A stretch of DNA of 38,133 nucleotides from an uncultured Clostridia bacterium (lineage in GTDB: Bacteria; Bacillota; Clostridia; TANB77; CAG-508), in assembly GCA_946415375.1 (NCBI GenBank), contig CAMKSF010000015.1, positions 1 to 38,133 of the forward strand. The letters are read 5' to 3'. Positions within the stretch are counted from its first letter, which is position 1; each line of letters opens with the position of its first letter. The notes below the pieces were generated by a model, which was not told the origin of the DNA, did not search any database, and saw only the letters and a list, made by a program, of their open reading frames with translations. Shown here in pieces: positions 6,448 to 14,844 of the stretch. Both the position numbers and the translations under genes were made by a program.

Positions 6448-7608
6448 ATGAGAAAAATTAATATTTTAAATAGAAAAAAAATAATAATAACTATTTCAGT
6501 TATTTTGTGTATTTTAGCTTTACTAATTCTTTTTTTGGTATATGTATTTAATGGAAAATTTAGAAATTGGACTGATATTAATATTCTAAGAAAAAATTTA
6601 TCTGAAAAAGATATACAAACTATTAGTTTGAATACAGAAAAAAATAACCAAATACATGTATATAATAACTATATTGCTATATTAAATGATAAAACAATTA
6701 CTTTATACAATTCTTATGGAGAAAAGATAACAGCTATAGATATAAATATTAATTCTGCTTTATTTGATTCGTCTCAAAAGTATTTAGCTATTGCAGAAGA
6801 AAAAGGCAATGAAATATGTTTACTATTAGATAAGACATACCTATGGGGAGAAGAATTGGAAGGAGAAATTCTTCAAATTCATGTAAACAAAAATGGCTAC
6901 GTTGTAGCTATTTCAACAGATGCAACTCATAAGTCTATAGTAACGTTTTTTAGTCCAGAAGGAAAAAAGATATTCACAAGCTATTTTGCAACAACTAGAA
7001 TTGTAGATGCAAGTATTTCAAATGACAATAAATATATTGCAATCGGAGAGCTAGATACATCTGGTACGATAATAAAATCTAATGTAAAAATTCTATCTGT
7101 AAAAAATGCTCAAGAGAATCCAGAAAACACAGTAGAGTATATGTATAAATTAGATGATGGAGTTTTAATTACAAATGTTAAATATCAATCTAAAAATCAA
7201 ATAGCTTGTATATTAGATAATGGTTTAGGAGTAATAAAAGATAATACATATAAAGAGATAGTAAGAATTGAGAATGATCAAATAACGTATTTAACTAATA
7301 ACTTCAATAATTATGTTGCATATATTGAAGAGGAAACAACAGGATTGTTTAAAGCACAGTCAAATGTTCACATTGTAAATACATCTGATTTTCAAGAAAA
7401 GATATATAAATTGGATTATGCAACAAAAGATATATTTGCTAATGATAGTATTATAGCATTAAATATTGGAACAGAAATATATTTTATTGACACTAATGGA
7501 TGGCTAAAAAAGAAATATACAGCAAATCAGGAAATTACAAATGTGAAATTTTCAGAGAATTTAGCAACAATAATATATAAAGATAAGGTAATTATAGTAA
7601 ACTTATAA
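6448..7608 (+). CDS. DUF5711-like membrane-anchored beta-propeller protein
   Basis: A 386-residue protein with a Lys/Arg-rich N terminus, one membrane helix (about residues 12-34, very Ile/Leu-rich), and a long extracytoplasmic part made of repeating strands such as YNNYIAILNDKTITLYNSYG and QIACILDNGLGVI. These look like beta-propeller blades. The size and position just before a cvpA gene fit the DUF5711 family of Firmicutes, whose function is unknown. The start is uncertain: AGGAG (6443-6447) touches the ATG at 6448 with no spacer, and an in-frame ATT at 6457 sits at the ideal distance. An in-frame stop at 6427 leaves no upstream option. It is probably co-transcribed with cvpA, 22 bases downstream. 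Confidence 0.65.
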   Translation: MRKINILNRKKIIITISVILCILALLILFLVYVFNGKFRNWTDINILRKNLSEKDIQTISLNTEKNNQIHVYNNYIAILNDKTITLYNSYGEKITAIDININSALFDSSQKYLAIAEEKGNEICLLLDKTYLWGEELEGEILQIHVNKNGYVVAISTDATHKSIVTFFSPEGKKIFTSYFATTRIVDASISNDNKYIAIGELDTSGTIIKSNVKILSVKNAQENPENTVEYMYKLDDGVLITNVKYQSKNQIACILDNGLGVIKDNTYKEIVRIENDQITYLTNNFNNYVAYIEEETTGLFKAQSNVHIVNTSDFQEKIYKLDYATKDIFANDSIIALNIGTEIYFIDTNGWLKKKYTANQEITNVKFSENLATIIYKDKVIIVNL

Positions 7609-7630
7609 TAAAAAAAGGAGGAGACAAAAA

Positions 7631-8287
7631 ATGGGAATTGTTCTAGATGTTATAATTTTGTCAATTTTAGTTTTAAGTATAGTTTTTGGATATAGAAAAG
7701 GACTAATAGGCGTTGCATTTAATTTATGTGCATTTTTAGTAGCATTAATTATAACTTTGATTTTATATTCACCAATCACAAATCTAATAATTAATAATAC
7801 AGAAATTGATGATGGAATAAGAAATACAATAATTGAAAAGGGAGTTATAAAATCAAAAGAAGATGGAGAAAAAGTCGAGGATGAAAAAGCAGATGATACA
7901 GTTAATCAATATATACAAAAGTATGTAACAGAACCTGCTAAAGACGCAACGAACAGTGTAATAGAAGAAACAGCGAGAGTAGTGAGTGAAAAAGTTGTTG
8001 CGATTGGAGTTGCAATTGTACTATTTTTGGTTGTTAGAATAGGACTTATTCTTCTCAAATTTGTCGCAGAAGCAATTGCTAAATTACCAATTATAAAACA
8101 ATTCAATAAAGCAGGTGGATTTATTTATGGAGTAATTAGAGGTATGTTAATAATATACATATTCTTAGCAATTTTATTCTTTATAATGTCAATTAACAAT
8201 TCTGGTATGATAGCTAATATGATTAATTCATCTATAATAAGCAGATTACTTTATGAGAATAATTTGATTTTAAATATTATTTTTTAG
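7631..8287 (+). CDS. CvpA family membrane protein
   Basis: A 218-residue polytopic membrane protein of the CvpA (colicin V production) family. The N terminus, MGIVLDVIILSILVLSIVFGYRKGLIG, is the family hallmark. Four hydrophobic segments are visible at about residues 5-20, 28-48, 118-140 and 163-190, with a charged region of about 60 residues in the middle (rich in Lys, Glu and Asp) that is longer than in the short proteobacterial proteins and typical of Firmicutes. AAAGGAGGAG lies 9 bases before the ATG. It sits between the DUF5711 gene and an LCP gene, in an envelope-related cluster. Its exact role in Firmicutes is unclear. Confidence 0.8.
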   Translation: MGIVLDVIILSILVLSIVFGYRKGLIGVAFNLCAFLVALIITLILYSPITNLIINNTEIDDGIRNTIIEKGVIKSKEDGEKVEDEKADDTVNQYIQKYVTEPAKDATNSVIEETARVVSEKVVAIGVAIVLFLVVRIGLILLKFVAEAIAKLPIIKQFNKAGGFIYGVIRGMLIIYIFLAILFFIMSINNSGMIANMINSSIISRLLYENNLILNIIF

Positions 8288-8324
8288 GATGATATTTAAT
8301 TCACCAAAAATTTACAATTAAATA

Positions 8325-8353
8325 TTGATATTTACAAGAAATTTTGCTATAAT
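8325..8353 (+). promoter_or_regulatory. Promoter of the LCP gene
   Basis: TTGATA (8325-8330), a 17-base spacer and TATAAT (8348-8353) stand 45 bases before the start at 8399. Confidence 0.75.
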
Positions 8354-8398
8354 ATAATAGATATTTTATAAAAATAAGGATAAAGGAAAAAGAAAAAG

Positions 8399-9772
8399 AT
8401 GAAAGAAGAGAAGAAAAGAAAACACCCAATATTAAGAGGAATTCTTAAATTCTTTTTAGTGGTAATAATATTAATAGTTTTATTTGTTGGTGGATTTATA
8501 GGTTATAGTACATATAAATATGGATGGGGATGGACAGGTCTCCTTAAAACAGCAGTTGGTTCAACAGTAGAGAAACCAGAAGAATTAGGGGAATTTCGTG
8601 CACTAATTCTAGGAGTGAGTAAAGATATATCTGTAGATTTAACAGACACAATAATAATTGCATCATATAATCCGACAACACAAAAAGCGACGCTACTTTC
8701 TATTCCAAGAGATACATTTGTAGGAGAAAGCAGAGCTCGTGCAGACTCATATGATAAAATAAATGCTATCTACCAAAAAGAAGGCGCAGAAGGAACTTTA
8801 AAAAGGGTTAACAAACTAACTGGATTAGATATTAAGAATTATATTGTAATAAGTAATAATGCATTAGTCGAGCTTGTGGATGAAATTGGCGGTGTTGAAT
8901 TTGATGTTCCAATGAATATGTATTATACGAGCAAAAAACAAGGACTATATATTAATTTAAAAAAAGGTAAGCAAAAACTTAATGGTGAACAGGCAGAAGG
9001 ATTAGTAAGATTTAGAAAGAGCAATAAAAACGGTGTATATACAACATATTCTGCTGAATATGGAAACGATGATTTTGGTAGAATGAGAACTCAAAGAGAG
9101 TTTATAAAAGCAGTGGCAAAACAAACTTTAAAAGCATCAAATATTCCCAAAATTCATGAGCTAATTGATATTGTAAAAAGAAATGTAAAAACAAATATTA
9201 AAGATTGGAATCAAGTTAAAGAATACATTCCATATGCAGTAAATTTTAATACAGACAATCTTCAATCTGAGAATATTCCAGGAGATTCAAGAAGAATCCC
9301 TGCAGGAACAGGACTATGGTTTTTCTTAGCAGATGAAGCGAAAACAGAAGAATTAGTTGAGGAATTGTTCAAAAATGAAGAGACTAAAGATCTTGAAGAT
9401 GAAAATACAATTTCTGAAAATACAACTTCAGATAGCAATACATTAAGTAACACAGCTTCAAGTAGTGTAGCATCAAAAGATACGACAAATGAAAAAAGTA
9501 AAAATAAAATAAAAGTAGAAATATTAAATGGTAGTGGAGACAGTTCTCTTCTTACAAAGGCAACAAATGCTTTAAAGAAAGAGGGATATAATGTTTATAA
9601 AACAGGAAAAACATCTACTACACAGGTTACAACAATTATTAATAAATCAAAATTATCAGAGAGCATTACATCTAATTTAAAATCAACTCTTGGAACAGGA
9701 GTTATAGCTTCTAGTTCAACAGAAAGCAAGGTTGATGTTACAATCATCTTGGGAAAAGACTATAAAAAGTAA
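8399..9772 (+). CDS. LytR-CpsA-Psr (LCP) family protein with C-terminal LytR_C domain
   Basis: LCP enzymes attach undecaprenyl-linked polymers such as teichoic acids to peptidoglycan on the outer face of the membrane. The 457-residue protein has a cytoplasmic Lys/Arg-rich start, one membrane helix (about residues 13-36), then the LCP domain (about 65-310) with RALILGVSKD, DLTDTIIIASYNP, LLSIPRDTFVG, ADSYDKINAIY and DEIGGVEFDVP. A Ser/Thr/Asn-rich linker (about 325-370) leads to a LytR_C domain (about 372-457) starting KIKVEILNGSGDSSL. Conserved Arg and Asp residues for phosphate and metal binding are present. The ribosome-binding site is modest (AAAGGA). It has its own promoter and a hairpin after the stop. 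Confidence 0.9.
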   Translation: MKEEKKRKHPILRGILKFFLVVIILIVLFVGGFIGYSTYKYGWGWTGLLKTAVGSTVEKPEELGEFRALILGVSKDISVDLTDTIIIASYNPTTQKATLLSIPRDTFVGESRARADSYDKINAIYQKEGAEGTLKRVNKLTGLDIKNYIVISNNALVELVDEIGGVEFDVPMNMYYTSKKQGLYINLKKGKQKLNGEQAEGLVRFRKSNKNGVYTTYSAEYGNDDFGRMRTQREFIKAVAKQTLKASNIPKIHELIDIVKRNVKTNIKDWNQVKEYIPYAVNFNTDNLQSENIPGDSRRIPAGTGLWFFLADEAKTEELVEELFKNEETKDLEDENTISENTTSDSNTLSNTASSSVASKDTTNEKSKNKIKVEILNGSGDSSLLTKATNALKKEGYNVYKTGKTSTTQVTTIINKSKLSESITSNLKSTLGTGVIASSSTESKVDVTIILGKDYKK

Positions 9773-9778
9773 ATAATT

Positions 9779-9805
9779 AGGAGGCTAACATTATAGCCTC
9801 CTTTA
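9779..9805. terminator. Hairpin between convergent genes
   Basis: AGGAGGCTA (9779-9787) pairs exactly with TAGCCTCCT (9794-9802), loop ACATTA. The following T-run is short (TTTAATAT), so termination strength is uncertain. It lies between the LCP gene and the carboxypeptidase gene on the other strand. Confidence 0.6.
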
Positions 9806-9841
9806 ATATAATAAGTATTTATTTCAATATTTTTTTGGTTA

Positions 9842-11296
9842 TTATGTTTTATTCTTCATAGCTATATTATCTTTAGCTTCTCTATTATCAGTAATCTTTT
9901 CATTTTCAGCTTTATGCTGTTCTTGCTCCTGCTCTTTATCATCTGGAGTTTCTTCCATAATTTGATTTTTTGGATTCCTTTCTGGCTTATGATTTTCTTG
10001 CCCTATATCAACAATGTCTTTTAATTCTGATTTATTTTCTTTATGCTTAATTTTATGTCTAAATATATATGCAAACAGATTAATAACAAAAATTATAAAT
10101 AATATGGAAAAAATGGCAATTCCTAGTGCAATTCTTAAATAAAATATCATAGATTCATCTTTTTCAACATTGTGTGATGCAAGCAAATTTGTAGTATAAG
10201 ATTGTCCATCAATTGTATATACTACTTGGCCAAGTATGGCATTTTGTGCTATTGGAGCTGAAATATTACTGTTAAGTTTTATTTCTGGAATAATTTGACT
10301 AGTAGAGTTTATATTTACGAGAGCAGTAATGCTATCTTGTAGTTTTAAGTCAAGATTTTTAGTTTCTTTAGAACCACCTTTAACTTCAATTCTATTTAGA
10401 ATAGTAGAAGCTTTTGCGATTTCTTTAAATGTATATGTTGAATATGCATAATCGTATAGAGTTTTTGAGTCAACATACCTTGCACTTTGTTTATCATCAG
10501 TAAGATTACAATGTAAAACTACTGCAATCAATTGTAAGTTATTTTTACTAACAGCAGAGATTAGACAATTTTGTGCTTGTGATGTAAATCCTGTTTTTAC
10601 TCCAATACAACCTGGGTAATAGTATTTTGAACCAATTACTTCTAGGTCATTTGTATTTTTGAATTTTCTTTCTCCAAATTTATTTGTTGCTTTTATATGG
10701 CATTCTTGCATTGCAACTATTCTTCTAAAATCAGAATTTCTCATACAATATCTGGTAATTGTAGCCATATCTTTTGCAGTTGTATAATGATTATCATCAT
10801 GTAATCCATTAGTTGTTACAAAATGAGTATTGTTGCAACCTAATTCTTTTAATTTTAAATTCATCAAGTCTACAAAAGCAGGTATAGAACCTGAAATGTA
10901 TTCTGCTAAAACATTTGAAGCATCATTTGCAGAATGAATAAGTAAAAGCTCTAATAGTTCTTCTACTGTTAGCTCTTCACCTTCAACTAAATATGCAGAA
11001 GTATATCCGGATTTCATCTCTGCAATAGCAGCTTTACTTACTTTTGTTTTATCTTGTAAATTCCCTTTTTCAATAGTTATAATTGCAGTTAGTATTTTGG
11101 TTGTACTAGCTGGATACATCTTTTGTTCAGAATTTTTTTCATAAAGTACTTTCCCTGTTTTATTTTCTATGATAATAGCTGAATGAGAATATAGTTTTAA
11201 ACTCTCATCTGTTGCATAAACATTGTTTTCTATAAATGATATTAGAAAAATTATTAAAAATAAGATGAATAATTTTGTTTGTCTATTTGTTTTCAC
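9842..11296 (-). CDS. D-alanyl-D-alanine carboxypeptidase (PBP5/DacF-type), GTG start
   Basis: A serine D,D-carboxypeptidase that trims the terminal D-Ala from peptidoglycan stem peptides outside the cell. The 484-residue protein has a signal peptide (about 1-29, ending VYA-T), then the S11 peptidase domain with all three motifs: S64-T-T-K67, S122-A-N124 and K234-T-G236. A PBP5-like beta-rich C-terminal domain follows (about 285-375), then a membrane helix at about 388-412 and a hydrophilic, highly charged cytoplasmic tail of about 70 residues, longer than usual. The start codon is GTG, with AAAAGGAG 9 bases upstream on the minus strand; no nearby ATG fits. It is a single-gene unit facing comEA's promoter region. 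DacF or DacB cannot be chosen with certainty. Confidence 0.9.
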   Translation of the reverse strand: MKTNRQTKLFILFLIIFLISFIENNVYATDESLKLYSHSAIIIENKTGKVLYEKNSEQKMYPASTTKILTAIITIEKGNLQDKTKVSKAAIAEMKSGYTSAYLVEGEELTVEELLELLLIHSANDASNVLAEYISGSIPAFVDLMNLKLKELGCNNTHFVTTNGLHDDNHYTTAKDMATITRYCMRNSDFRRIVAMQECHIKATNKFGERKFKNTNDLEVIGSKYYYPGCIGVKTGFTSQAQNCLISAVSKNNLQLIAVVLHCNLTDDKQSARYVDSKTLYDYAYSTYTFKEIAKASTILNRIEVKGGSKETKNLDLKLQDSITALVNINSTSQIIPEIKLNSNISAPIAQNAILGQVVYTIDGQSYTTNLLASHNVEKDESMIFYLRIALGIAIFSILFIIFVINLFAYIFRHKIKHKENKSELKDIVDIGQENHKPERNPKNQIMEETPDDKEQEQEQHKAENEKITDNREAKDNIAMKNKT

Positions 11297-11328
11297 TTTG
11301 ATTTCTCCTTTTAAAAGTACATAAGAAT

Positions 11329-11357
11329 AATATACTCTTTTTAAGAAAAAAATGCAA
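11329..11357 (-). promoter_or_regulatory. Promoter of the carboxypeptidase gene
   Basis: On the minus strand TTGCAT (11352-11357) is followed by a 17-base spacer and TATATT (11329-11334), 32 bases before the GTG start. Confidence 0.55.
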
Positions 11358-11396
11358 GAATATTTAGATTAATTAAAATTATTTTAGGAGGTAAAA

Positions 11397-12020
11397 ATGA
11401 TAGAGTTTTTAAAACAAAGAAAAATAGTTATAATAATATGTATATTGGTAATTATATTAGTAGGTTGGAAGATATATGATTCATCAAATCTTGAAACAGA
11501 AGAAGAAAGTCAAATTATAGATTCAAACACTCAAGAAAGTAAAACAGAAGATGAAGAAGAATTAGTAATTGTTCATGTGACAGGTGAGGTAAAAAAGCCA
11601 GGAGTGGTAAGAGTAAAAGAGGGAAGCAGAGTAGAAGACATTGTCAAAGCTGCAGGAGGACTTACAGAAAATGCAGATATTTCAAATATAAACTTAGCAT
11701 ATGTAGTTGAAGATGGAACGAAAATAAGAATTCCAAGTACAGATGATGAAAAACAAGAAGAATATATTACACAAAGTATAGGGGAGGGGATAATAATGCA
11801 AGAAGAAAACAATAATAGTAACAATACTATAATAAACATTAATACTGCAAATGAAACAGAACTTGAGGAGCTTCCTGGAATAGGTGCATCTATTGCTGGA
11901 AGAATAATAGAATACAGAAATAAAAATGGAAAGTTTAAAAGTATAGAAGATATAAAAAATGTAACAGGAATAGGTGATAGTAAATTTGAGAAAATAAAGG
12001 ATTTAATTAAAATAAAATAG
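11397..12020 (+). CDS. comEA: ComEA-type DNA-binding competence protein
   Basis: ComEA is a membrane-anchored double-stranded DNA receptor for natural transformation. The 207-residue protein has one N-terminal membrane helix (about 8-25), an acidic linker, a SLBB domain (about 57-115, with VIVHVTGEVKKPGVV and AAGGLTENADISNINLAY), an Asn-rich linker, and a C-terminal pair of helix-hairpin-helix motifs (about 148-207) with INTANETELEELPGIG and VTGIGDSKFEKIKDL. This is the usual Firmicute ComEA architecture and length. TTTTAGGAGG lies 6 bases before the ATG. The usual partner comEC, the transport channel, is not next to it or elsewhere in the window. Confidence 0.9.
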   Translation: MIEFLKQRKIVIIICILVIILVGWKIYDSSNLETEEESQIIDSNTQESKTEDEEELVIVHVTGEVKKPGVVRVKEGSRVEDIVKAAGGLTENADISNINLAYVVEDGTKIRIPSTDDEKQEEYITQSIGEGIIMQEENNNSNNTIININTANETELEELPGIGASIAGRIIEYRNKNGKFKSIEDIKNVTGIGDSKFEKIKDLIKIK

Positions 12021-12039
12021 CCCGAAATAGGCTTTAAAA

Positions 12040-12068
12040 TTGACTTTATGACCTAAAAATGGTATAAT
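12040..12068 (+). promoter_or_regulatory. Promoter of the metalloprotease-like lipoprotein gene
   Basis: TTGACT (12040-12045), a 17-base spacer and TATAAT (12063-12068) precede the gene by 53 bases. Confidence 0.75.
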
Positions 12069-12121
12069 ATAAGTATGGAACATTGAAAAAGGCACACATT
12101 ACATTAGAAAGGAAAAAAATT

Positions 12122-13117
12122 ATGAAGAAGCGGATTAGTTGTGTCATTCTATCGTTGCTTATGGCAGTTGTTTCAATCTCCTGTGGAAAGTCAGCCAATA
12201 ATGCTGAGCTTTCTACCGAGGAGAACATCTTTTATGAACTTGAGGTATCAACATTTATGCCTTGGGAGTCAGAAGAAGAGGATATTCCGGAAGGAGAACT
12301 CGCGTCTGATGACATTAGGCGTGAAGTCAACAATCTTGCAAAAGATATTTTGGGCTTTATCAACAGCACCTATTCTACAGGGTGGGAGTATGTAGATAAA
12401 GACGTGTACACCTTTGAGGGTGATCCGTATTATGGAGGAGGATACTGTCATACAGATGGTAATCTCTACTTTAATAAGAACTTTATTTACGGAAACATCG
12501 AAAAAGGTTTCCAAAATCCTAAGCTGAAAAACGTTGTCGTTCACGAGGTGATTCACGGAATAACCGATGAAAATCGGGGAGCACCATTTTTCTATAAATG
12601 GTATTCTGATGATTCGGTTTTGGGTGGATATCTGCATGAAGCGGTAACAGAGCTTCTGACAGAAGAATACCTTAGATACATCGGAATCCAGCTCAAAGAT
12701 GTATACTCAGAGGGAATGTCCAGTGGATATGCCCATATCGTATACTATTTAAGAGCAATGGATGCAGCGATTCCTGGTGCAATGGAAGACATATTAAGCG
12801 ATAATATGTCTGAACTGGAAAAAAGGGTCGAGGAGAAAGCAGAAAATGATGAAGCTTTCGATAGATGGCTTTTCTTCTTGGATATAACACAAGTTGAACA
12901 TATAAACTGCATCATGGGCGAAGAAGATGCAATAAATCCATTCATAATGGTTTATGCGACAACTGAGTTCATGGAAAGAATTTCGGATGAAGAGGTTTTG
13001 TTAAAAGAAATCAATAATTATTTTGACAAAGCATTTGGATTGAATTCCGGAGAACAATTTTGTTATTCAATCGAAGAGGCAAAAGAAATAATGCTGAGTT
13101 TGGTTGAGGAAGAATAG
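12122..13117 (+). CDS. Putative lipoprotein with HEVIH zinc-metalloprotease motif
   Basis: A 331-residue putative lipoprotein of no family I can name. The N terminus has two Lys, an Arg, a hydrophobic core and a lipobox-like end (VVSIS then Cys21), so it is probably lipid-anchored outside the cell. H141-E-V-I-H145 fits the HExxH zinc site of gluzincin/metzincin peptidases, and H172-E173 in GGYLHEAVTELL, 28 residues later, could supply the third ligand as in gluzincins. Start: ATG at 12122 follows AAAGGA; a longer frame from TTG at 12083 has no site and would bury the signal peptide. Two sampled 60-base rows of the gene give 42-43% G+C against 33% in nearby genes, and it uses CGG, CGT, CTG and ATC codons that neighbours avoid, suggesting recent transfer. 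It has its own promoter and terminators. Confidence 0.7.
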   Translation: MKKRISCVILSLLMAVVSISCGKSANNAELSTEENIFYELEVSTFMPWESEEEDIPEGELASDDIRREVNNLAKDILGFINSTYSTGWEYVDKDVYTFEGDPYYGGGYCHTDGNLYFNKNFIYGNIEKGFQNPKLKNVVVHEVIHGITDENRGAPFFYKWYSDDSVLGGYLHEAVTELLTEEYLRYIGIQLKDVYSEGMSSGYAHIVYYLRAMDAAIPGAMEDILSDNMSELEKRVEEKAENDEAFDRWLFFLDITQVEHINCIMGEEDAINPFIMVYATTEFMERISDEEVLLKEINNYFDKAFGLNSGEQFCYSIEEAKEIMLSLVEEE

Positions 13118-13139
13118 AGCAAATTTTTTAGCTGCTCTA
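13115..13139 (+). terminator. Stem-loop including the stop codon
   Basis: TAGAGCA (13115-13121, containing the TAG stop) pairs with TGCTCTA (13133-13139). There is no T-run after it; the T-run lies in the loop, so it may protect the mRNA end and not terminate transcription. Confidence 0.45.
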
Positions 13140-13149
13140 AATGATTAAA

Positions 13150-13185
13150 AAAGCATGGGATTGTGTGCCCCCATGCTTTGTTTTT
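13150..13185. terminator. Bidirectional intrinsic terminator
   Basis: AAAGCATGGG (13150-13159) pairs exactly with CCCATGCTTT (13170-13179). A TTTTT run follows at 13181-13185, and an A-run precedes it, so it can serve both the lipoprotein gene and tmk on the minus strand, whose stop codon is at 13190. Confidence 0.88.
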
Positions 13186-13189
13186 GTTA

Positions 13190-13864
13190 TTAAATAAATT
13201 TTTTTACTTCTTCATATATTTCTTCGTGAATATCTTCAATAGTTCTAATTTTGTTATCTTTAACGCATTTAACTTCATACCAGTCATACTTATCAACTAA
13301 TGAACATGCTGCATTATAGCTATCTAACAAATGACTAGAATCACTTTCATGTATATCTTTAGCTTGAGTGTGTGTAAATTTGTTTTCTCTATTTTTCATT
13401 AATTCAATAGCATATTCTGTTGGCATATTTAAGAAAAATGTTCTTGTAGGTTTTGGAAGACCGTAAAGATTAAATTCATAATCTAAAAGCCAATCTAAAA
13501 ATTTTTGCCTTTCTTCTGGGGCACTTATTTTTCCTGATTGATGAACCATATTTGCAGTTGTATATCTGTCTGCTAATATTATTCCACCATTGTTATAGTA
13601 TTCTTCTAATCCTTCTGTTTTAAATGTTGCATATCTATCTGCTGCATAAAAAGTTGAAGCAATGTATGGACTTACATCTTTAGCATTTTTACCAAATTTT
13701 CCTGAAAGATACATTTTTACTAGTGAAGATGATTCACTATCATAATTTGGAAAGCTTACAGTTCTAAAATCTATTCCATCCTCAGTTAATCTTTCACATA
13801 GTTTTTTAAATTGAGTTTGTTTTCCACTTCCATCAGTTCCTTCTATTGCAAATAATTTTCCCAT
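13190..13864 (-). CDS. tmk: Thymidylate kinase
   Basis: Phosphorylates dTMP to dTDP for DNA synthesis. The 224-residue protein begins MGKLFAIEGTDGSGKQTQF, the P-loop of the dTMP kinase family. The residue after the P-loop Lys is Gln where Ser or Thr is more common. The DR-Y motif appears as ILADRYTTANMVHQSGK (about residues 95-111), and the ADRYATF segment fits the substrate-binding helix. The length is slightly above the usual 205-215. GAGGA stands 9 bases upstream of the ATG on the minus strand. It is a single gene, divergent from minD and convergent with the lipoprotein gene. Confidence 0.88.
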   Translation of the reverse strand: MGKLFAIEGTDGSGKQTQFKKLCERLTEDGIDFRTVSFPNYDSESSSLVKMYLSGKFGKNAKDVSPYIASTFYAADRYATFKTEGLEEYYNNGGIILADRYTTANMVHQSGKISAPEERQKFLDWLLDYEFNLYGLPKPTRTFFLNMPTEYAIELMKNRENKFTHTQAKDIHESDSSHLLDSYNAACSLVDKYDWYEVKCVKDNKIRTIEDIHEEIYEEVKKFI

Positions 13865-13894
13865 AATTAATTCCTCTTTTCAATGTTTTTTTTT

Positions 13895-13923
13895 ATTATA
13901 TATTTCATTTATTTTTTTTTCAA
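13895..13923 (-). promoter_or_regulatory. Promoter of tmk
   Basis: On the minus strand TTGAAA (13918-13923), a 17-base spacer and TATAAT (13895-13900), 30 bases before the start. Confidence 0.65.
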
Positions 13924-13963
13924 TAGAAAAGAAGAAAAAATTTGCTTTTTTATGTAAATATCA

Positions 13964-13992
13964 TTGACTTTTTGATAAAATCAGTATATTAT
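13964..13992 (+). promoter_or_regulatory. Promoter of minD-minE-rodA
   Basis: TTGACT (13964-13969), a 17-base spacer and TATTAT (13987-13992), 40 bases before minD. Confidence 0.7.
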
Positions 13993-14032
13993 ATTGTTGT
14001 AGAATTTTCAAAAATCCTAAGGAGGAAAAATA

Positions 14033-14827
14033 ATGGGAGAAGTTATAGTTATTACATCAGGAAAAGGTGGAGTAGGAAAAACAACAACGACAGCAAATTT
14101 AGGATCAAGTTTAGCATTAGAGGGAAAAAAAGTAGTATTAATAGACACAGATATTGGTTTAAGAAATTTAGATGTTGTAATGGGGCTAGAGAACAGAATA
14201 GTTTATGACATTGTAGATGTTGTTGAGGAAAAGTGTAAATTAAGACAAGCTCTAATAAAAGATAAAAGATTTAAAGAATTATACCTACTACCAGCTGCAC
14301 AAACAAGAGACAAGTCAGCGGTAAATGAAGAACAAATGAAAGAACTTACAGAAAAGTTAAAAGAGGAATTTGACTATATACTTGTAGATTGCCCTGCAGG
14401 AATCGAGCAAGGGTTCAAAAACGCAATTGCAGGAGCAGATAGAGCAATAGTAGTAACTACAGCAGAGATTTCATCAATAAGAGATGCAGACAGAATTATA
14501 GGATTGTTGGAAGCAGCAGAAATAAAGAATCCAGAATTAGTAGTTAATAGAATTAGACCAAATATGGTTAGAAAAGGGGAAATGATGGATGTTGACGACA
14601 TTGTAGATTTACTATCAATTGATTTAATTGGTGTAGTTCCGGATGATGAATATATAATCACTCAAACAAATAAAGGAGAACCAGTTATTCAAAACAAAAA
14701 AGCACCATCAGGAAAAGCATATTTAGAGATTGCTAAAAGAGTATTAGGAGAAGACATTGAAATTACAATACCAGGAAGAGAAAAAGGATTTTGGGCAAAA
14801 TTGAAAGGATTTTTTAAAAAAGGATAA
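14033..14827 (+). CDS. minD: Septum site-determining protein MinD
   Basis: MinD is a membrane-cycling ATPase that places the division septum by recruiting MinC. At 264 residues it has the normal length. The deviant Walker A motif GKGGVGKT is at residues 10-17, with the signature Lys11 and Lys16; DTDIGLRNLDVVMGLE is Walker A'; LVDCPAGIE is Walker B. The C terminus, GFWAKLKGFFKKG, is the amphipathic membrane-targeting helix. AAGGAGG lies 8 bases before the ATG. minE follows after 17 bases and rodA after that; minC, usually upstream in Clostridia, is not in this window, since tmk occupies the other strand. Confidence 0.97.
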   Translation: MGEVIVITSGKGGVGKTTTTANLGSSLALEGKKVVLIDTDIGLRNLDVVMGLENRIVYDIVDVVEEKCKLRQALIKDKRFKELYLLPAAQTRDKSAVNEEQMKELTEKLKEEFDYILVDCPAGIEQGFKNAIAGADRAIVVTTAEISSIRDADRIIGLLEAAEIKNPELVVNRIRPNMVRKGEMMDVDDIVDLLSIDLIGVVPDDEYIITQTNKGEPVIQNKKAPSGKAYLEIAKRVLGEDIEITIPGREKGFWAKLKGFFKKG

Positions 14828-14844
14828 AAATTGGAGGTTAATCA

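Noticed and set aside
12018..12036. Terminator after comEA
   Set aside because: Only four G+C pairs (AGCC/GGCT) and a short T-run; too weak to list as a feature.
12083..12121. Longer lipoprotein frame from TTG 12083
   Set aside because: It has no ribosome-binding site, lies very close to the predicted transcription start and would place 13 residues ahead of the signal peptide.
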